Shown: one piece after another, positions 1 to 7,876 of the stretch
How the letters are laid out: every line of letters begins with the position of its first letter
Position numbering within the stretch: the stretch's first letter is position 1
Assembly (NCBI GenBank): GCA_032125735.1
Contig: JAQBBZ010000296.1
Coordinates: 1-19,667, forward strand
Source of the DNA: Labilibaculum sp032125735
Lineage (GTDB): Bacteria; Bacteroidota; Bacteroidia; Bacteroidales; Marinifilaceae
Length of the DNA stretch: 19,667 bases
Direction of reading: 5' to 3'
Position numbers and translations under genes: made by a program
The notes under the pieces: generated by a model
Told to the model about the DNA's origin: nothing
Seen by the model: only the letters and a program-made list of their open reading frames with translations
Database searches by the model: none

Positions 1-623
1 TGTGGAATTGTAAGAAACGAAATCACCAAAATAATTCCAACCACTCTAATATTTAAAACAATGGCCAAAGCCACTAGTGATATCATTAAATAGTTTAAAA
101 ACTGAACCGGAGCTTTCTGTGTTCGTGCAAACTCTTCATCGAAGGCAACAAATAAAATCGGTCGTAACAAAAAGGCGAAGATTGCAATCGTGAATAGACA
201 CAATCCTAAGAGCAGATACAAGTCTAATGCTCCTACCGTTAAAATATTCCCGAATAAGAAACTCATTAAATTCGGGGCATAACCAGGAGTCATGTAAATA
301 AAGATAATTCCTAAAGCCATTCCTAAAGCCCACAAAATACCTATAACAGAATCTTGCCTTACATCTGTTTTTTTAGAAACCCACTCTATTCCTAAGGCTG
401 ATAAAACACCAAAAACGGCTGCTCCCAGTACCGGATTAAAGCCTAAATACCAAGCCAAACCTATTCCCCCGAAGGAAGCATGTGTAATACCACCACTAAT
501 GAAAACAATTCGCCGCGCTACGATATATGAACCAATAATTCCGCAGGAAATACTTGCCAAAATAGCTGCGCCAACCGCATTTAAAAAGAAATTATATTGA
601 AACAACTCAAATAGTTCATTCAT
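1..623 (-). CDS. Metal (zinc/manganese-type) ABC transporter permease, ABC-3 family, C-terminus cut off by window edge
   Basis: The reading frame is open from an ATG at 623 to the window edge, giving 207 residues. It is strongly hydrophobic with about six membrane segments in the visible part. Motifs of the ABC-3 (ZnuB/MntB/TroC) permeases are visible: ITHASFGGIGLAW near residues 46-58, DSVIGILWALGMALG near 91-105, and the cytoplasmic FDEEFARTQ near 161-169, followed by further membrane helices. It would form the inner-membrane channel for a divalent metal delivered by the binding lipoprotein encoded upstream. Its start is only 3 bases after the stop of the ATPase gene, so it is the third gene of a minus-strand operon. 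Which metal is carried (Zn, Mn or Fe) cannot be told from the permease. Roughly 60-70 C-terminal residues should lie outside the window if the family length holds. Confidence 0.93.
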   Translation of the reverse strand, partial: MNELFELFQYNFFLNAVGAAILASISCGIIGSYIVARRIVFISGGITHASFGGIGLAWYLGFNPVLGAAVFGVLSALGIEWVSKKTDVRQDSVIGILWALGMALGIIFIYMTPGYAPNLMSFLFGNILTVGALDLYLLLGLCLFTIAIFAFLLRPILFVAFDEEFARTQKAPVQFLNYLMISLVALAIVLNIRVVGIILVISFLTIP

Positions 624-626
624 ATT

Positions 627-1367
627 TTATTGATGATGCTTTAGTACTCGGTGAGGAACTTCTCCATGGGTTATTAAATCAATCGGGCAATTATAAGCTT
701 TCAACTGCTCCTGCGAAATAATATTTGAATCATGATAACATAGGGTTTTGTTCACACAGGCAATTGCCTTTACATGAGAACATATTGTTCCCACATCGTG
801 CGACACAATTATAATGGCCATATGCGAATTTAACTGATCAAGAATTTCATACAACTCTCCTTCAAAATTACTATCTACGTATGTATCCGGCTCATCTAAA
901 ATCAATATTTGAGGATCTGAAATAATTGCCCGACACAAAAACACACGTTGCAATTGGCCACCAGACAGCTCTCCAATATTTTTATTCTTCAAATGAATAA
1001 TTCCCATTTGAGACATTAATTCATCCGCACGCCTCTTGTTCTCATTATTATATCTTCCAAATATTTTTTTATGAGACATTAATCCAGAAAGAACAACTTC
1101 TTTCACAGGAATTGGAAATTTATTATCAATTTGATTGATTTGAGGCAAATAACCGATAATACAACGATCATTTCCATCAGGCAATATTTCACCCTCAATA
1201 GGTTTTAAAATGCCTAGAATCACCTTTAACAGTGTTGTTTTACCTCCACCATTAGGACCGATAATTCCAAGAAAATCATTTTCTTTCACAACCAAATTCA
1301 CTCCTTTCAATACGATTTTCTCATCATATCCAGCAGTTAGTGATTTTAATTCCAGAATTTTTTTCAT
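627..1367 (-). CDS. Metal ABC transporter ATP-binding protein (ZnuC/MntA-type)
   Basis: A 246-residue ABC ATPase that would power the metal permease encoded just downstream. Counting from the ATG at 1367, Walker A GPNGGGKT is at about 37-44, the Q-loop glutamine at 76, the signature LSGGQLQR at 134-141, Walker B LILDEP at about 155-160 and the H-loop histidine at 190. All key residues are present, so it should be active. I chose the ATG at 1367 because the longer frame would begin with a TTG three codons earlier, leaving only 2 bases after the upstream stop; a gap of 11 bases and the usual MKKILEL opening favour the ATG. It is the middle gene of a lipoprotein-ATPase-permease operon. Family assignment is secure; metal specificity is inferred only from the neighbours. 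Confidence 0.95.
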   Translation of the reverse strand: MKKILELKSLTAGYDEKIVLKGVNLVVKENDFLGIIGPNGGGKTTLLKVILGILKPIEGEILPDGNDRCIIGYLPQINQIDNKFPIPVKEVVLSGLMSHKKIFGRYNNENKRRADELMSQMGIIHLKNKNIGELSGGQLQRVFLCRAIISDPQILILDEPDTYVDSNFEGELYEILDQLNSHMAIIIVSHDVGTICSHVKAIACVNKTLCYHDSNIISQEQLKAYNCPIDLITHGEVPHRVLKHHQ

Positions 1368-1378
1368 CGAGTACAATT

Positions 1379-2242
1379 TCAGTCTTTAAGTATGTTGATG
1401 ATTCGTTTCATTTCATTCAACCAATCCTCAGTCAAAGGATCAATTAAGACAACTTCTCCATCAATCTCGGCAACAATAGCTTTTGCATTCTCAACATTAA
1501 ACTGTTTCTGAACAAAAACCTTCTTTATTTTTAATCGTCTAGCTTCCTCTATCAAACTCTTCATATGAGTAGGCGAAGGTTCTTTACCATCCAATTCAAC
1601 AGAGATTTGATGTAAGCCGTAATCTCGTGCCAAATAAGTTAAAGCTGGGTGGAAAATCATAAACGACATTCCTTTTTTATGAATTAACGAAGCTTCTGCA
1701 AATTGATCCAACTCTTCTAATTCTGAAAGAAATTCCCGATAATTTTTCTCATAAACCTCCTTCTTCTCAGGAGCTAATTTAACTAGTTCCTGAAACAAAT
1801 TTTCACTTATTATTTTTACCGATTTAAGTGATGACCAGATATGAGGATCGATTCCTCCTTCATGGATATGATCTCCATGCTTCTCTATACCTTTAATCAA
1901 TTCTATTCCTTTCGAAAGATCTACAACTTTAATTTCGCCAGCTCCCTCCACTAAATTATTTAACCAAACCGTTTCGAAGGGAATGTGACCAATTCTAAAA
2001 TATGCAATTGATTTGGCAACATCTTTCATTTGCATTGGCGTAGGCTCATAAGTTGCAGGACTGGCTCCAGGAGGAATCAGAACATTAACCTTAAAATCAT
2101 TACCTGCAATTCGCTCAATAAAATATTTCTGAGGCAATATACTAACGGATATCAAATTGGTTTCCTTTTCGATTTCACCTGATTGACAAGACGTTATTAT
2201 GCCCACAAGCAGGACCAGAATAAATTTGTTTATTAAGTGCAT
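1379..2242 (-). CDS. Metal ABC transporter substrate-binding lipoprotein (ZnuA/TroA family)
   Basis: A 287-residue cluster-9 (TroA/ZnuA-like) metal-binding protein anchored in the envelope. From the ATG at 2242 it has a short basic start, a hydrophobic stretch and a lipobox ending at Cys19 (GIITSC). Recognisable features are YEPTP at about 65-69, His86 in RIGHIPFE, a histidine-rich loop (His122, 125, 127) before His134 in DPHIW, His198 in IFHPALTYL and Asp268 in LIDPLTEDW; His134, His198 and Asp268 match the usual ligand positions. The usual His just before YEPTP is replaced by Ala (SPATYEPTP), so His86 or the loop may supply the fourth ligand (inference). A longer frame starts with TTG at 2290, but that lies inside the promoter -7 box, so the ATG is preferred. 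First gene of the operon. Confidence 0.93.
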   Translation of the reverse strand: MHLINKFILVLLVGIITSCQSGEIEKETNLISVSILPQKYFIERIAGNDFKVNVLIPPGASPATYEPTPMQMKDVAKSIAYFRIGHIPFETVWLNNLVEGAGEIKVVDLSKGIELIKGIEKHGDHIHEGGIDPHIWSSLKSVKIISENLFQELVKLAPEKKEVYEKNYREFLSELEELDQFAEASLIHKKGMSFMIFHPALTYLARDYGLHQISVELDGKEPSPTHMKSLIEEARRLKIKKVFVQKQFNVENAKAIVAEIDGEVVLIDPLTEDWLNEMKRIINILKD

Positions 2243-2272
2243 TTGTACTGTTTGGAATGATGTTTTATTTAG

Positions 2273-2298
2273 ATCTACTTTAAATAACAAAAGTAGAT
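2273..2298. promoter_or_regulatory. Perfect 9-8-9 inverted repeat over the metal-operon promoter, candidate operator
   Basis: ATCTACTTT (2273-2281) and AAAGTAGAT (2290-2298) are exact reverse complements separated by 8 bases. The repeat covers the -7 box and the expected transcription start, the place where a metal-sensing repressor (Zur/Fur or MntR/DtxR family) would block transcription. The identity of the repressor is unknown; the repeat does not obviously match a consensus I know. The palindrome and its position are seen directly; the regulatory role is inferred. Confidence 0.55.
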
Positions 2299-2317
2299 GT
2301 TTTTTTGTTTCTACAAA
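2288..2317 (-). promoter_or_regulatory. Bacteroidota-type promoter of the metal-uptake operon
   Basis: On the minus strand a -33 TTTG (2314-2317) is followed after 18 bases by TACTTTTG (2288-2295), an exact match to the -7 consensus TAnnTTTG used by the Bacteroidota primary sigma factor. A start of transcription near 2281 would leave a leader of about 40 bases before the ATG at 2242. This also argues against the TTG at 2290 as start codon. Confidence 0.75.
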
Positions 2318-2404
2318 GATTTTCCTCTTTAAATTTCATCAGATATCATATAGACAACAGAATAAATTTAGAACTTGAATTTAGTGAAAATCAACTCATT
2401 TAAC

Positions 2405-2446
2405 AAAAAATGACCCGAAAGATAAGTTTAATTATCTCTCGGGTCA
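2405..2446 (-). terminator. Intrinsic terminator of the TlpA-like gene
   Basis: A 15-base arm (2411-2425) pairs with 2432-2446 with one A-C mismatch around a 6-base loop. Read on the minus strand, the GC-rich base of the stem (TCGGGTCA) is followed at once by six T. It lies just downstream of the stop at 2468. Confidence 0.85.
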
Positions 2447-2467
2447 AAATGCTTTTATTTGTAAGAA

Positions 2468-3562
2468 TTACTGAATCAATTTCTCAATAGCAGCTTTCAA
2501 TTCCTCACCTCTTAAATTTTTTGCAACAATAATTCCGTTTTTATCAACGATAACTGTAGCAGGAATTCCATTAACTCCATATAATTTAGCTGCGGAAGAA
2601 TCCCAACCTTTCAAATCAGATACATGATTCCAAATCAATCCATCGTCTTCAATTGCTTTTAACCATTTTTCTTTATTTTCATCTAAAGACACGCCTAAAA
2701 TTTCAACTCCTTCAGGATGAAGGTCTTCGTACATCTTAACCACATTAGGGTTTTCACCTCTACAAGGTCCGCACCATGATGCCCAAAAGTCAATCAGAAC
2801 AACTTTACCTTTAAAAGAAGATAAGCTAAGTGGTGTTCCTTCTGTAGTATTCAAAGTAAAATCAGGAGCAGGTTGACCGATTGCAACTTTTTTCAACACT
2901 TCAATTTTGTCCTTAATAAGTGTAGCATAAGATGATTTTTGTGCATTTTCGCCCAACATCTCATAAATTTCTTCCATTTCTGCTGTTTCAAGCGGAGAAG
3001 AAATTCGGTAGGCTACAAATGCTGCAGCAACAGTATTACTATTCAATTTCAAAAAATCCTTACTTGCTGAAAACTTATCAGCATTAGATTTATTAAATTC
3101 AGCTTCGATAGAATCCATCGCAACCTGATTCTTTGATTCCTCTGCTTTTTGATATTCAGGATACAAAGCTTGTTGCTTTTCTTGAAATCCTTTCTGCAAT
3201 TCACCAAAAGCGGTTAAAATATCTTGATTTGATGACCCAACTACTTTTGCTTCTTTTAAGTTTTCGATATTGGCATCAATAGTAATTGCTGCATTTTCAA
3301 GAAACACCTGAATTGCGCCTCTCTGTCCTTCCAATTCAATATAGAAAAGATCTGGAGATGCTAGAGTTCCCTTAAAAGAAAATCCAGTAGCGGTCATTTC
3401 GGTTGAATCAGTTTTCACTAATTTATTATCCTGAAGTTTAGAAAGATAAACTTTCCCTTCAGTCACACCTTCAACTTTTCCGGTCAATTTATATTGATCC
3501 GCAGATGTACAGGAGCCTAAAAAAAGCCCAATCGCCGCAATGGCAATAAAAATTTTCTTCAT
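2468..3562 (-). CDS. TlpA-family thiol-disulfide oxidoreductase lipoprotein with DUF4369 N-terminal domain
   Basis: A 364-residue exported protein. The start MKKIFIAIAAIGLFLGSC gives a lipobox with Cys18, so it is a lipoprotein facing the periplasm. Residues about 23-110 resemble the beta-rich DUF4369 domain common in Bacteroidota; about 115-225 is a charged helical linker; 228-364 is a thioredoxin-fold AhpC/TSA-type domain with the redox motif WCGPC (Cys264, Cys267) and a cis-proline at 334 (GIPAT). It probably reduces or reshuffles disulfides of envelope proteins; such proteins are also linked to cytochrome c maturation, but no cytochrome genes are near. It stands alone, with 95 bases to the upstream meaB stop and its own terminator. 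The physiological substrate cannot be read from the sequence. Confidence 0.93.
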   Translation of the reverse strand: MKKIFIAIAAIGLFLGSCTSADQYKLTGKVEGVTEGKVYLSKLQDNKLVKTDSTEMTATGFSFKGTLASPDLFYIELEGQRGAIQVFLENAAITIDANIENLKEAKVVGSSNQDILTAFGELQKGFQEKQQALYPEYQKAEESKNQVAMDSIEAEFNKSNADKFSASKDFLKLNSNTVAAAFVAYRISSPLETAEMEEIYEMLGENAQKSSYATLIKDKIEVLKKVAIGQPAPDFTLNTTEGTPLSLSSFKGKVVLIDFWASWCGPCRGENPNVVKMYEDLHPEGVEILGVSLDENKEKWLKAIEDDGLIWNHVSDLKGWDSSAAKLYGVNGIPATVIVDKNGIIVAKNLRGEELKAAIEKLIQ

Positions 3563-3657
3563 TTAATTAAGTATTTTGATCTGTATTTTTTAAGAATGAA
3601 TAAATCTACCAAATAAAACTATAAAAAGGAAAGTTTTTCGATGAACTTAAGCCATTA

Positions 3658-4782
3658 CTACTTATTTTTAGCATCACTAAAATATGCATCCAATAATTTG
3701 TGTGCCGCAACAAAAGAACTCATTTCATCATTCAAGACTTTCTTTTCAATATCTGGAATCTGACCTTTTATTAAATCTAAATGATAAAAACGATCGCGTA
3801 ATTGTCCATTAATCGTTTCATACATCCAATATTTAGCTTGCTCGCTTCTTCGCTGATCAAAATATCCATTTTGCTGTGTATGTGCACAGTATTCCTTAAT
3901 ATTATTCCAAATGACATCAATACCTGTCTTATCAATTGATGAACAAGTCATTACTTTTGGAATCCATCCCGATAGAGATGCCGGAAATAAATGCAAAGCA
4001 TTTTCGAACTGGACTCTAGCCAATTGTGCTTTATGAATATTATTTCCATCGGCCTTATTAATGCTTATTGCATCGGCCATCTCCATGATTCCTCTTTTAA
4101 TTCCCTGCAGTTCATCACCAGCTCCAGCAATTTTAAGCAGCAAAAAGAAATCAACCATGGAATGTACAGCCGTTTCCGATTGACCCACACCAACCGTTTC
4201 AATTAAGATTGTATCGAAACCCGCGGCTTCACATAGAATTAAGCTTTCCCGAGTTTTACGGGCAACTCCTCCTAACGATCCTGCTGAAGGTGAAGGTCGA
4301 ATATAAGCTTTAGGATCAACCGCCAACTCCTCCATTCGAGTCTTATCACCCAAAATACTCCCCTTACTTCTTTCACTGCTTGGATCGATAGCCAACACCG
4401 CTAATTTATGTCCCTGTGCAGTTACATGCTTTCCAAATGCTTCAATAAAGGTACTTTTACCCGCTCCTGGAACTCCTGTAACTCCAATCCTCACAGATTT
4501 CCCGGAATACGGCAAGCATCTTTCAATAATCTCCTGAGCTACTGATTGATGCTCATGTTTAGAGCTTTCAATAAGAGTTATTGCCTGACTTAACATCCCA
4601 ATATTCCCATCCAAAATTCCCTGCACATATTCCTCAACAGAATAGCTTTTGCGCTTATTCAGTTTTAGCCTATCTGCAATCCTTGGATTAATAGATGGTG
4701 GCTTACTTATTCCTTTATTTACCTTCAGCGCCTTATATTCAGGAGCATTTTCGATATGATCTCTTTTATTTTTATCTGTCAT
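3658..4782 (-). CDS. meaB: Methylmalonyl-CoA mutase-associated GTPase MeaB
   Basis: A 374-residue member of the MeaB/ArgK G3E P-loop GTPases, cytoplasmic chaperones that protect adenosylcobalamin-dependent methylmalonyl-CoA mutase and gate cofactor loading. Visible motifs: Walker A GVPGAGKS (103-110), the family stretch IDPSS (132-136) followed by GSILGDKTRM (141-150), Mg/switch motif ETVGVGQSE (195-203) and the guanine-specificity motif NKAD (242-245). The C-terminal helical region used for dimerisation is present, so the protein appears whole; the first ~45 residues are a basic, poorly conserved extension. The mutase subunits are not in the window, so the gene is separated from its client here. 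An older annotation as 'LAO/AO transport ATPase ArgK' refers to the same family and is less likely to describe its role. Confidence 0.95.
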   Translation of the reverse strand: MTDKNKRDHIENAPEYKALKVNKGISKPPSINPRIADRLKLNKRKSYSVEEYVQGILDGNIGMLSQAITLIESSKHEHQSVAQEIIERCLPYSGKSVRIGVTGVPGAGKSTFIEAFGKHVTAQGHKLAVLAIDPSSERSKGSILGDKTRMEELAVDPKAYIRPSPSAGSLGGVARKTRESLILCEAAGFDTILIETVGVGQSETAVHSMVDFFLLLKIAGAGDELQGIKRGIMEMADAISINKADGNNIHKAQLARVQFENALHLFPASLSGWIPKVMTCSSIDKTGIDVIWNNIKEYCAHTQQNGYFDQRRSEQAKYWMYETINGQLRDRFYHLDLIKGQIPDIEKKVLNDEMSSFVAAHKLLDAYFSDAKNK

Positions 4783-4877
4783 GACAAGAAATTTCTTTCG
4801 TTACTGTATGCGAAGTTATAAATTTAGCAGGTAATGACTTAGTAAACATCATGAAAAGTGTATATGTTTGTGAGCAA

Positions 4878-4909
4878 CAAAAAAGGCTTTCCCAAATGGA
4901 AAAGCCTTT
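4878..4909 (-). terminator. Intrinsic terminator of the DUF1573 gene
   Basis: AAAGGCTTT (4882-4890) pairs with AAAGCCTTT (4901-4909); after one C-A mismatch two further G-C pairs close a 4-base loop. On the minus strand the stem runs into TTTTTTG. It lies 25 bases beyond the stop of the DUF1573 gene. Confidence 0.8.
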
Positions 4910-4934
4910 CGTATATCAATTTTTATAATATTCC

Positions 4935-6035
4935 TTAATTCGTTTTAGGCATCACTACATTCCCCGAAACGCGCAGACTCACTTCAGAATCAACAGGGTC
5001 ATTAGTGATCACTGTGATCATTTTATTTTGACGACCTCTTTTTCCTCTGGAATTAAATACCACTTTAATTTCTGATACCTCACCTGCTTTAATCACATTA
5101 GTACTTGGAGCAATAGCGGTACATCCGCAAGAAGCTTTTGTTTTTCGGATGATCAAATCAGATTTACCCAAGTTCTTCATTGTAAAAGTATATTCCGCAT
5201 TTTCACCTTGAGTTAATTCTCCAAAATCAAACACATCATTTTCAAACCCAACTTTTGGAGAATTTGCCAATTCAGCTTTCGATAAGCTTGAAAAATCCTC
5301 AACCAAATTAGCACTAACTGTTAGTCGGTTGCCCGATTTAAATTCTTGATTTACTAGAACATCTATATAATCAATAACAAATCCCCAATCATTTTTCTTA
5401 CTGGCATCATAGGTTGCAATAATCTGTCCCTTTTGCTTTGGTTGCAATGTTTCAGGTACCATCTTTAACGATAAATGAGCAGGCAATCTTTTAAACCCAA
5501 TATTTATTGACTTGTCGCTATCATTATAAACATCCATAGCCGACTCCTTTACATCTGTATTTTTCACTTTGGTAAAAGAAAGATGATTGTTCTGTAATCG
5601 CAATCCATCCATTTCCCTTGGGTACAAATCGGCTACTGTTTTTACTCTAGCTATAACATTCCCGCTAATTCTTAAAATTGTAATTGCCGGATCTGTATTT
5701 GCAGTAATAGTTATGGACTTATTAAATGGACCCGGACGATTTTTAGGATCATAAGTTGCTTTAACAAAACCTTTTTGCCCTGGAGCAATTGGTTGCTTAC
5801 TCCACTCAGGAGAAGTACAACCACACGAGGATCTTACATCATTAATAATAACCGGTTGATTTCCCGTGTTAATAAATTCGAACGAATAAGATGTCAATCC
5901 ATCTTCTTCATTAAAAGTTTTGAAATCGTACTCCTTTGAATCAAATTTCATTACTGGTTTTGCATCTTGAGCATTTACAGATAATGTGCTTCCTAAAATA
6001 GCAACAACCAACAAATAAAATATTTTTCTACTCAT
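4935..6035 (-). CDS. Exported protein with two DUF1573 domains
   Basis: A 366-residue protein with a cleavable signal peptide (start MSRKIFYLLVVAILGSTLSV, likely cut after NAQ at about 23). Two immunoglobulin-like DUF1573 domains are recognisable at about 30-130 and 262-363. Each has the pattern of a strand ending in FxFxNxG, a conserved cysteine motif (SSCGCTSPEW at 69-78 and ASCGCTAIAP at 301-310) and a terminal SGNV strand. The linker between them (about 135-250) looks like a third, degenerate beta domain lacking the cysteines. DUF1573 is widespread in Bacteroidota and its function is not established; the paired cysteines suggest a disulfide or a metal site (inference). It has its own terminator and a 458-base upstream gap, so it is probably transcribed alone. 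Confidence 0.88.
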   Translation of the reverse strand: MSRKIFYLLVVAILGSTLSVNAQDAKPVMKFDSKEYDFKTFNEEDGLTSYSFEFINTGNQPVIINDVRSSCGCTSPEWSKQPIAPGQKGFVKATYDPKNRPGPFNKSITITANTDPAITILRISGNVIARVKTVADLYPREMDGLRLQNNHLSFTKVKNTDVKESAMDVYNDSDKSINIGFKRLPAHLSLKMVPETLQPKQKGQIIATYDASKKNDWGFVIDYIDVLVNQEFKSGNRLTVSANLVEDFSSLSKAELANSPKVGFENDVFDFGELTQGENAEYTFTMKNLGKSDLIIRKTKASCGCTAIAPSTNVIKAGEVSEIKVVFNSRGKRGRQNKMITVITNDPVDSEVSLRVSGNVVMPKTN

Positions 6036-6493
6036 AACAATTAATTATTTTAATTACGGTGACTTTGTTTATTACGGCAAACAAATTAAAGAGTTTAGAA
6101 AAACCACTTTAAATTTAGCTAAGCAAACAAAATTAACTAATTTTCATTAAAAGAAAACCTAAATATCGTTAAATAGTTGTTAAGCTAAAATCCATATCTA
6201 ATCAGAACACATTTTCAAGTTCTATTTTATAATAATGATATTCCGTCAGGAAAACCCTTCAATTTCACTAACAAAAACCAAACCAATTATTATAGAATTG
6301 AAATTAGTCTTTCTCCATTATTGCTTAACTTTCTATCTGTAGAAACTATTTAGTAGATTTGTATTTAAACAAATTTTGTGACTTACTGTACATGATACTT
6401 CAAGGACTAATTAGCAAAACAAAAAAAACCTTTGTATTATTGATCTAATCGTTACTGCACATTTGATTTACAATAAATTAACCATTACCACAA
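6036..6493. other. 458-base divergent intergenic region
   Basis: Very AT-rich spacer between two divergently transcribed genes. I see no coding frame in it. It holds one plausible plus-strand promoter (6330-6361) for the amidohydrolase gene. On the minus strand only one-off matches to the -7 consensus are present before the DUF1573 gene, not strong enough to call. No convincing hairpin or repeat was seen. Confidence 0.5.
6330..6361 (+). promoter_or_regulatory. Candidate promoter of the M20 amidohydrolase gene
   Basis: TTTC (6330-6333), 20 bases, then TAGATTTG (6354-6361), an exact match to TAnnTTTG. The leader would be long, about 125 bases to the ATG at 6494, so another start nearer the gene is possible. 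Confidence 0.45.
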
Positions 6494-7675
6494 ATGACCA
6501 ATCTAAAAACAAAAATACTTGCATTTTCAGAACTGATTAATGCTGAGATAAAAGATATAAGAGCTCATTTACACGCCAAGCCAGAGCTTTCTTTCCAAGA
6601 ATTTGAAACATCAAAGTTCATTCAAAAATATTTGGGCGAATTAGGAATCCCTTACAAATCAGGTTTTGCAAAAACAGGTATTGTTGGGAAAATTGAAGGC
6701 CTAAATCCGAATAAAAAAGTAATTGCACTTCGTTCCGATATGGATGCCTTGCCAATTAACGAAAATCCAGATAACAAATACTGCTCCACAAATAAAGGTG
6801 TGATGCATGCCTGCGGACACGATATGCATATGGCCAGTTTATTAGGAACAGCAAAAATTTTATCCAAGTTCAAAAACGAATGGGAAGGTACAATATTATT
6901 AATTTTTCAGCCTGGAGAAGAATTATTACCTGGTGGTGCAAAATTAATGATGGAAGAAGGTGCCCTACAGCCTGAGCCGGAATGGATATTGGGTCAGCAC
7001 GTTTTGCCAGATATGCCAGTAGGAACTGTTGGATTTAGATCTGGTATGTACATGGCCTCGGGTGATGAAATATATCTAACTGTAAAAGGCAAAGGCGGAC
7101 ATGCAGCGATGCCACACAAATGCACCGATTCCATTCTAATTGCCTCACATATTATTGTTGCTTTACAACAAATTGTTAGCCGACATTGCGATGCAAGAAT
7201 ACCAACAGTACTTTCTTTTGGTAAAATAATTGGCAATGGAGCTACTAATATTATTCCTGATGAAGTAAAAATAGAAGGTACATTCCGAACCATGAATGAA
7301 GAATGGAGAGCTAAGGCCAAGCAATTAATTACAAACATTGCACAATCTACTGCTGCAGGAATGGGAGCAGAATGTGAAGTTGACATACGTCATGGTTATC
7401 CTTTTTTAGTAAACCATGAAGACATCACTCATGAAGCCAAAACAAATGCGATAGAATTATTGGGAGAAGATAAAGTTGTAAATATGGATATTAGAATGAC
7501 TACGGAAGATTTTGGCTTCTATTCACAGAAATATCCCGTTACTTTTTATCGTTTTGGGGTACAATCTGAAAAAAATGGCTCATTACACACTTCAAATTTT
7601 GAAGCGAATGATGATTCTTTACAAACATCAATGAGTACAATGGCATGGTTGGCCATCTCATATTTAAATAAATAG
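6494..7675 (+). CDS. M20 family metallo-amidohydrolase (N-acyl-amino acid / hippurate hydrolase-like)
   Basis: A 393-residue cytoplasmic enzyme of peptidase family M20, subfamily D, which removes acyl groups from N-acylated amino acids; related enzymes act on hippurate, N-acetyl-diaminopimelate or IAA-amino acids. Motifs: ALRSDMDALPINE (78-90), HACGHDMHMA (105-114) with metal ligands Cys107 and His109, GEE (141-143) giving the general base Glu142 and ligand Glu143, His169 in GQHV, the dimerisation-domain signature KGKGGHAAMPH (198-208), and the last ligand His365 in LHTS. All expected catalytic residues are present and the length is normal. No signal peptide is seen. It is a single plus-strand gene with minus-strand genes behind it; the exact substrate cannot be told from context. 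Confidence 0.93.
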   Translation: MTNLKTKILAFSELINAEIKDIRAHLHAKPELSFQEFETSKFIQKYLGELGIPYKSGFAKTGIVGKIEGLNPNKKVIALRSDMDALPINENPDNKYCSTNKGVMHACGHDMHMASLLGTAKILSKFKNEWEGTILLIFQPGEELLPGGAKLMMEEGALQPEPEWILGQHVLPDMPVGTVGFRSGMYMASGDEIYLTVKGKGGHAAMPHKCTDSILIASHIIVALQQIVSRHCDARIPTVLSFGKIIGNGATNIIPDEVKIEGTFRTMNEEWRAKAKQLITNIAQSTAAGMGAECEVDIRHGYPFLVNHEDITHEAKTNAIELLGEDKVVNMDIRMTTEDFGFYSQKYPVTFYRFGVQSEKNGSLHTSNFEANDDSLQTSMSTMAWLAISYLNK

Positions 7676-7814
7676 TTACTGTGACGTACTGAAATTAGCA
7701 AACGAATAAGATAATTCTCTTTATTTCTGGCTAATAAAATACATTGACTGTTGGATAACGCTCACAATTCATTATTTAATCTGTTTCAAAATAATATAAT
7801 TCTAGGCGAAATTA

Positions 7815-7845
7815 TTTCTCCGTTTAAAATATGATAGTACATTTG
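7815..7845 (+). promoter_or_regulatory. Promoter of the ferredoxin gene
   Basis: TTTC (7815-7818), 19 bases, then TACATTTG (7838-7845), matching TAnnTTTG exactly. Transcription from about 7852 would give a leader of about 25 bases before the ATG at 7877. Spacing and both boxes fit the Bacteroidota consensus well. Confidence 0.75.
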
Positions 7846-7876
7846 TACCAGTATTAACACTATAAAAATAAATAAA

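Noticed and set aside
1368..1376. TTG start extending the ATPase gene by three codons
   Set aside because: An ATG at 1367 gives the normal N-terminus and a sensible gap; the TTG leaves only 2 bases after the upstream stop and adds nothing conserved.
2243..2290. TTG start adding 16 residues to the metal-binding lipoprotein
   Set aside because: The TTG lies inside the -7 promoter box, and the ATG at 2242 places the lipoprotein signal at the very N-terminus as expected.
4819..4826. TAAATTTA as a -7 box for meaB
   Set aside because: It is a one-base mismatch to TAnnTTTG, self-palindromic and lacks a -33 at the right distance; common by chance in this AT-rich DNA.
6994..7386. 130-codon minus-strand open frame inside the M20 gene
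   Set aside because: It lies entirely within a gene with all catalytic motifs intact; no recognisable protein features or promoter.
7694..7735. Possible hairpin (ATTAGC ... GCTAAT) after the M20 gene
   Set aside because: The inner pairing is imperfect, AT-only and not followed by a T-run, so I cannot call a terminator.
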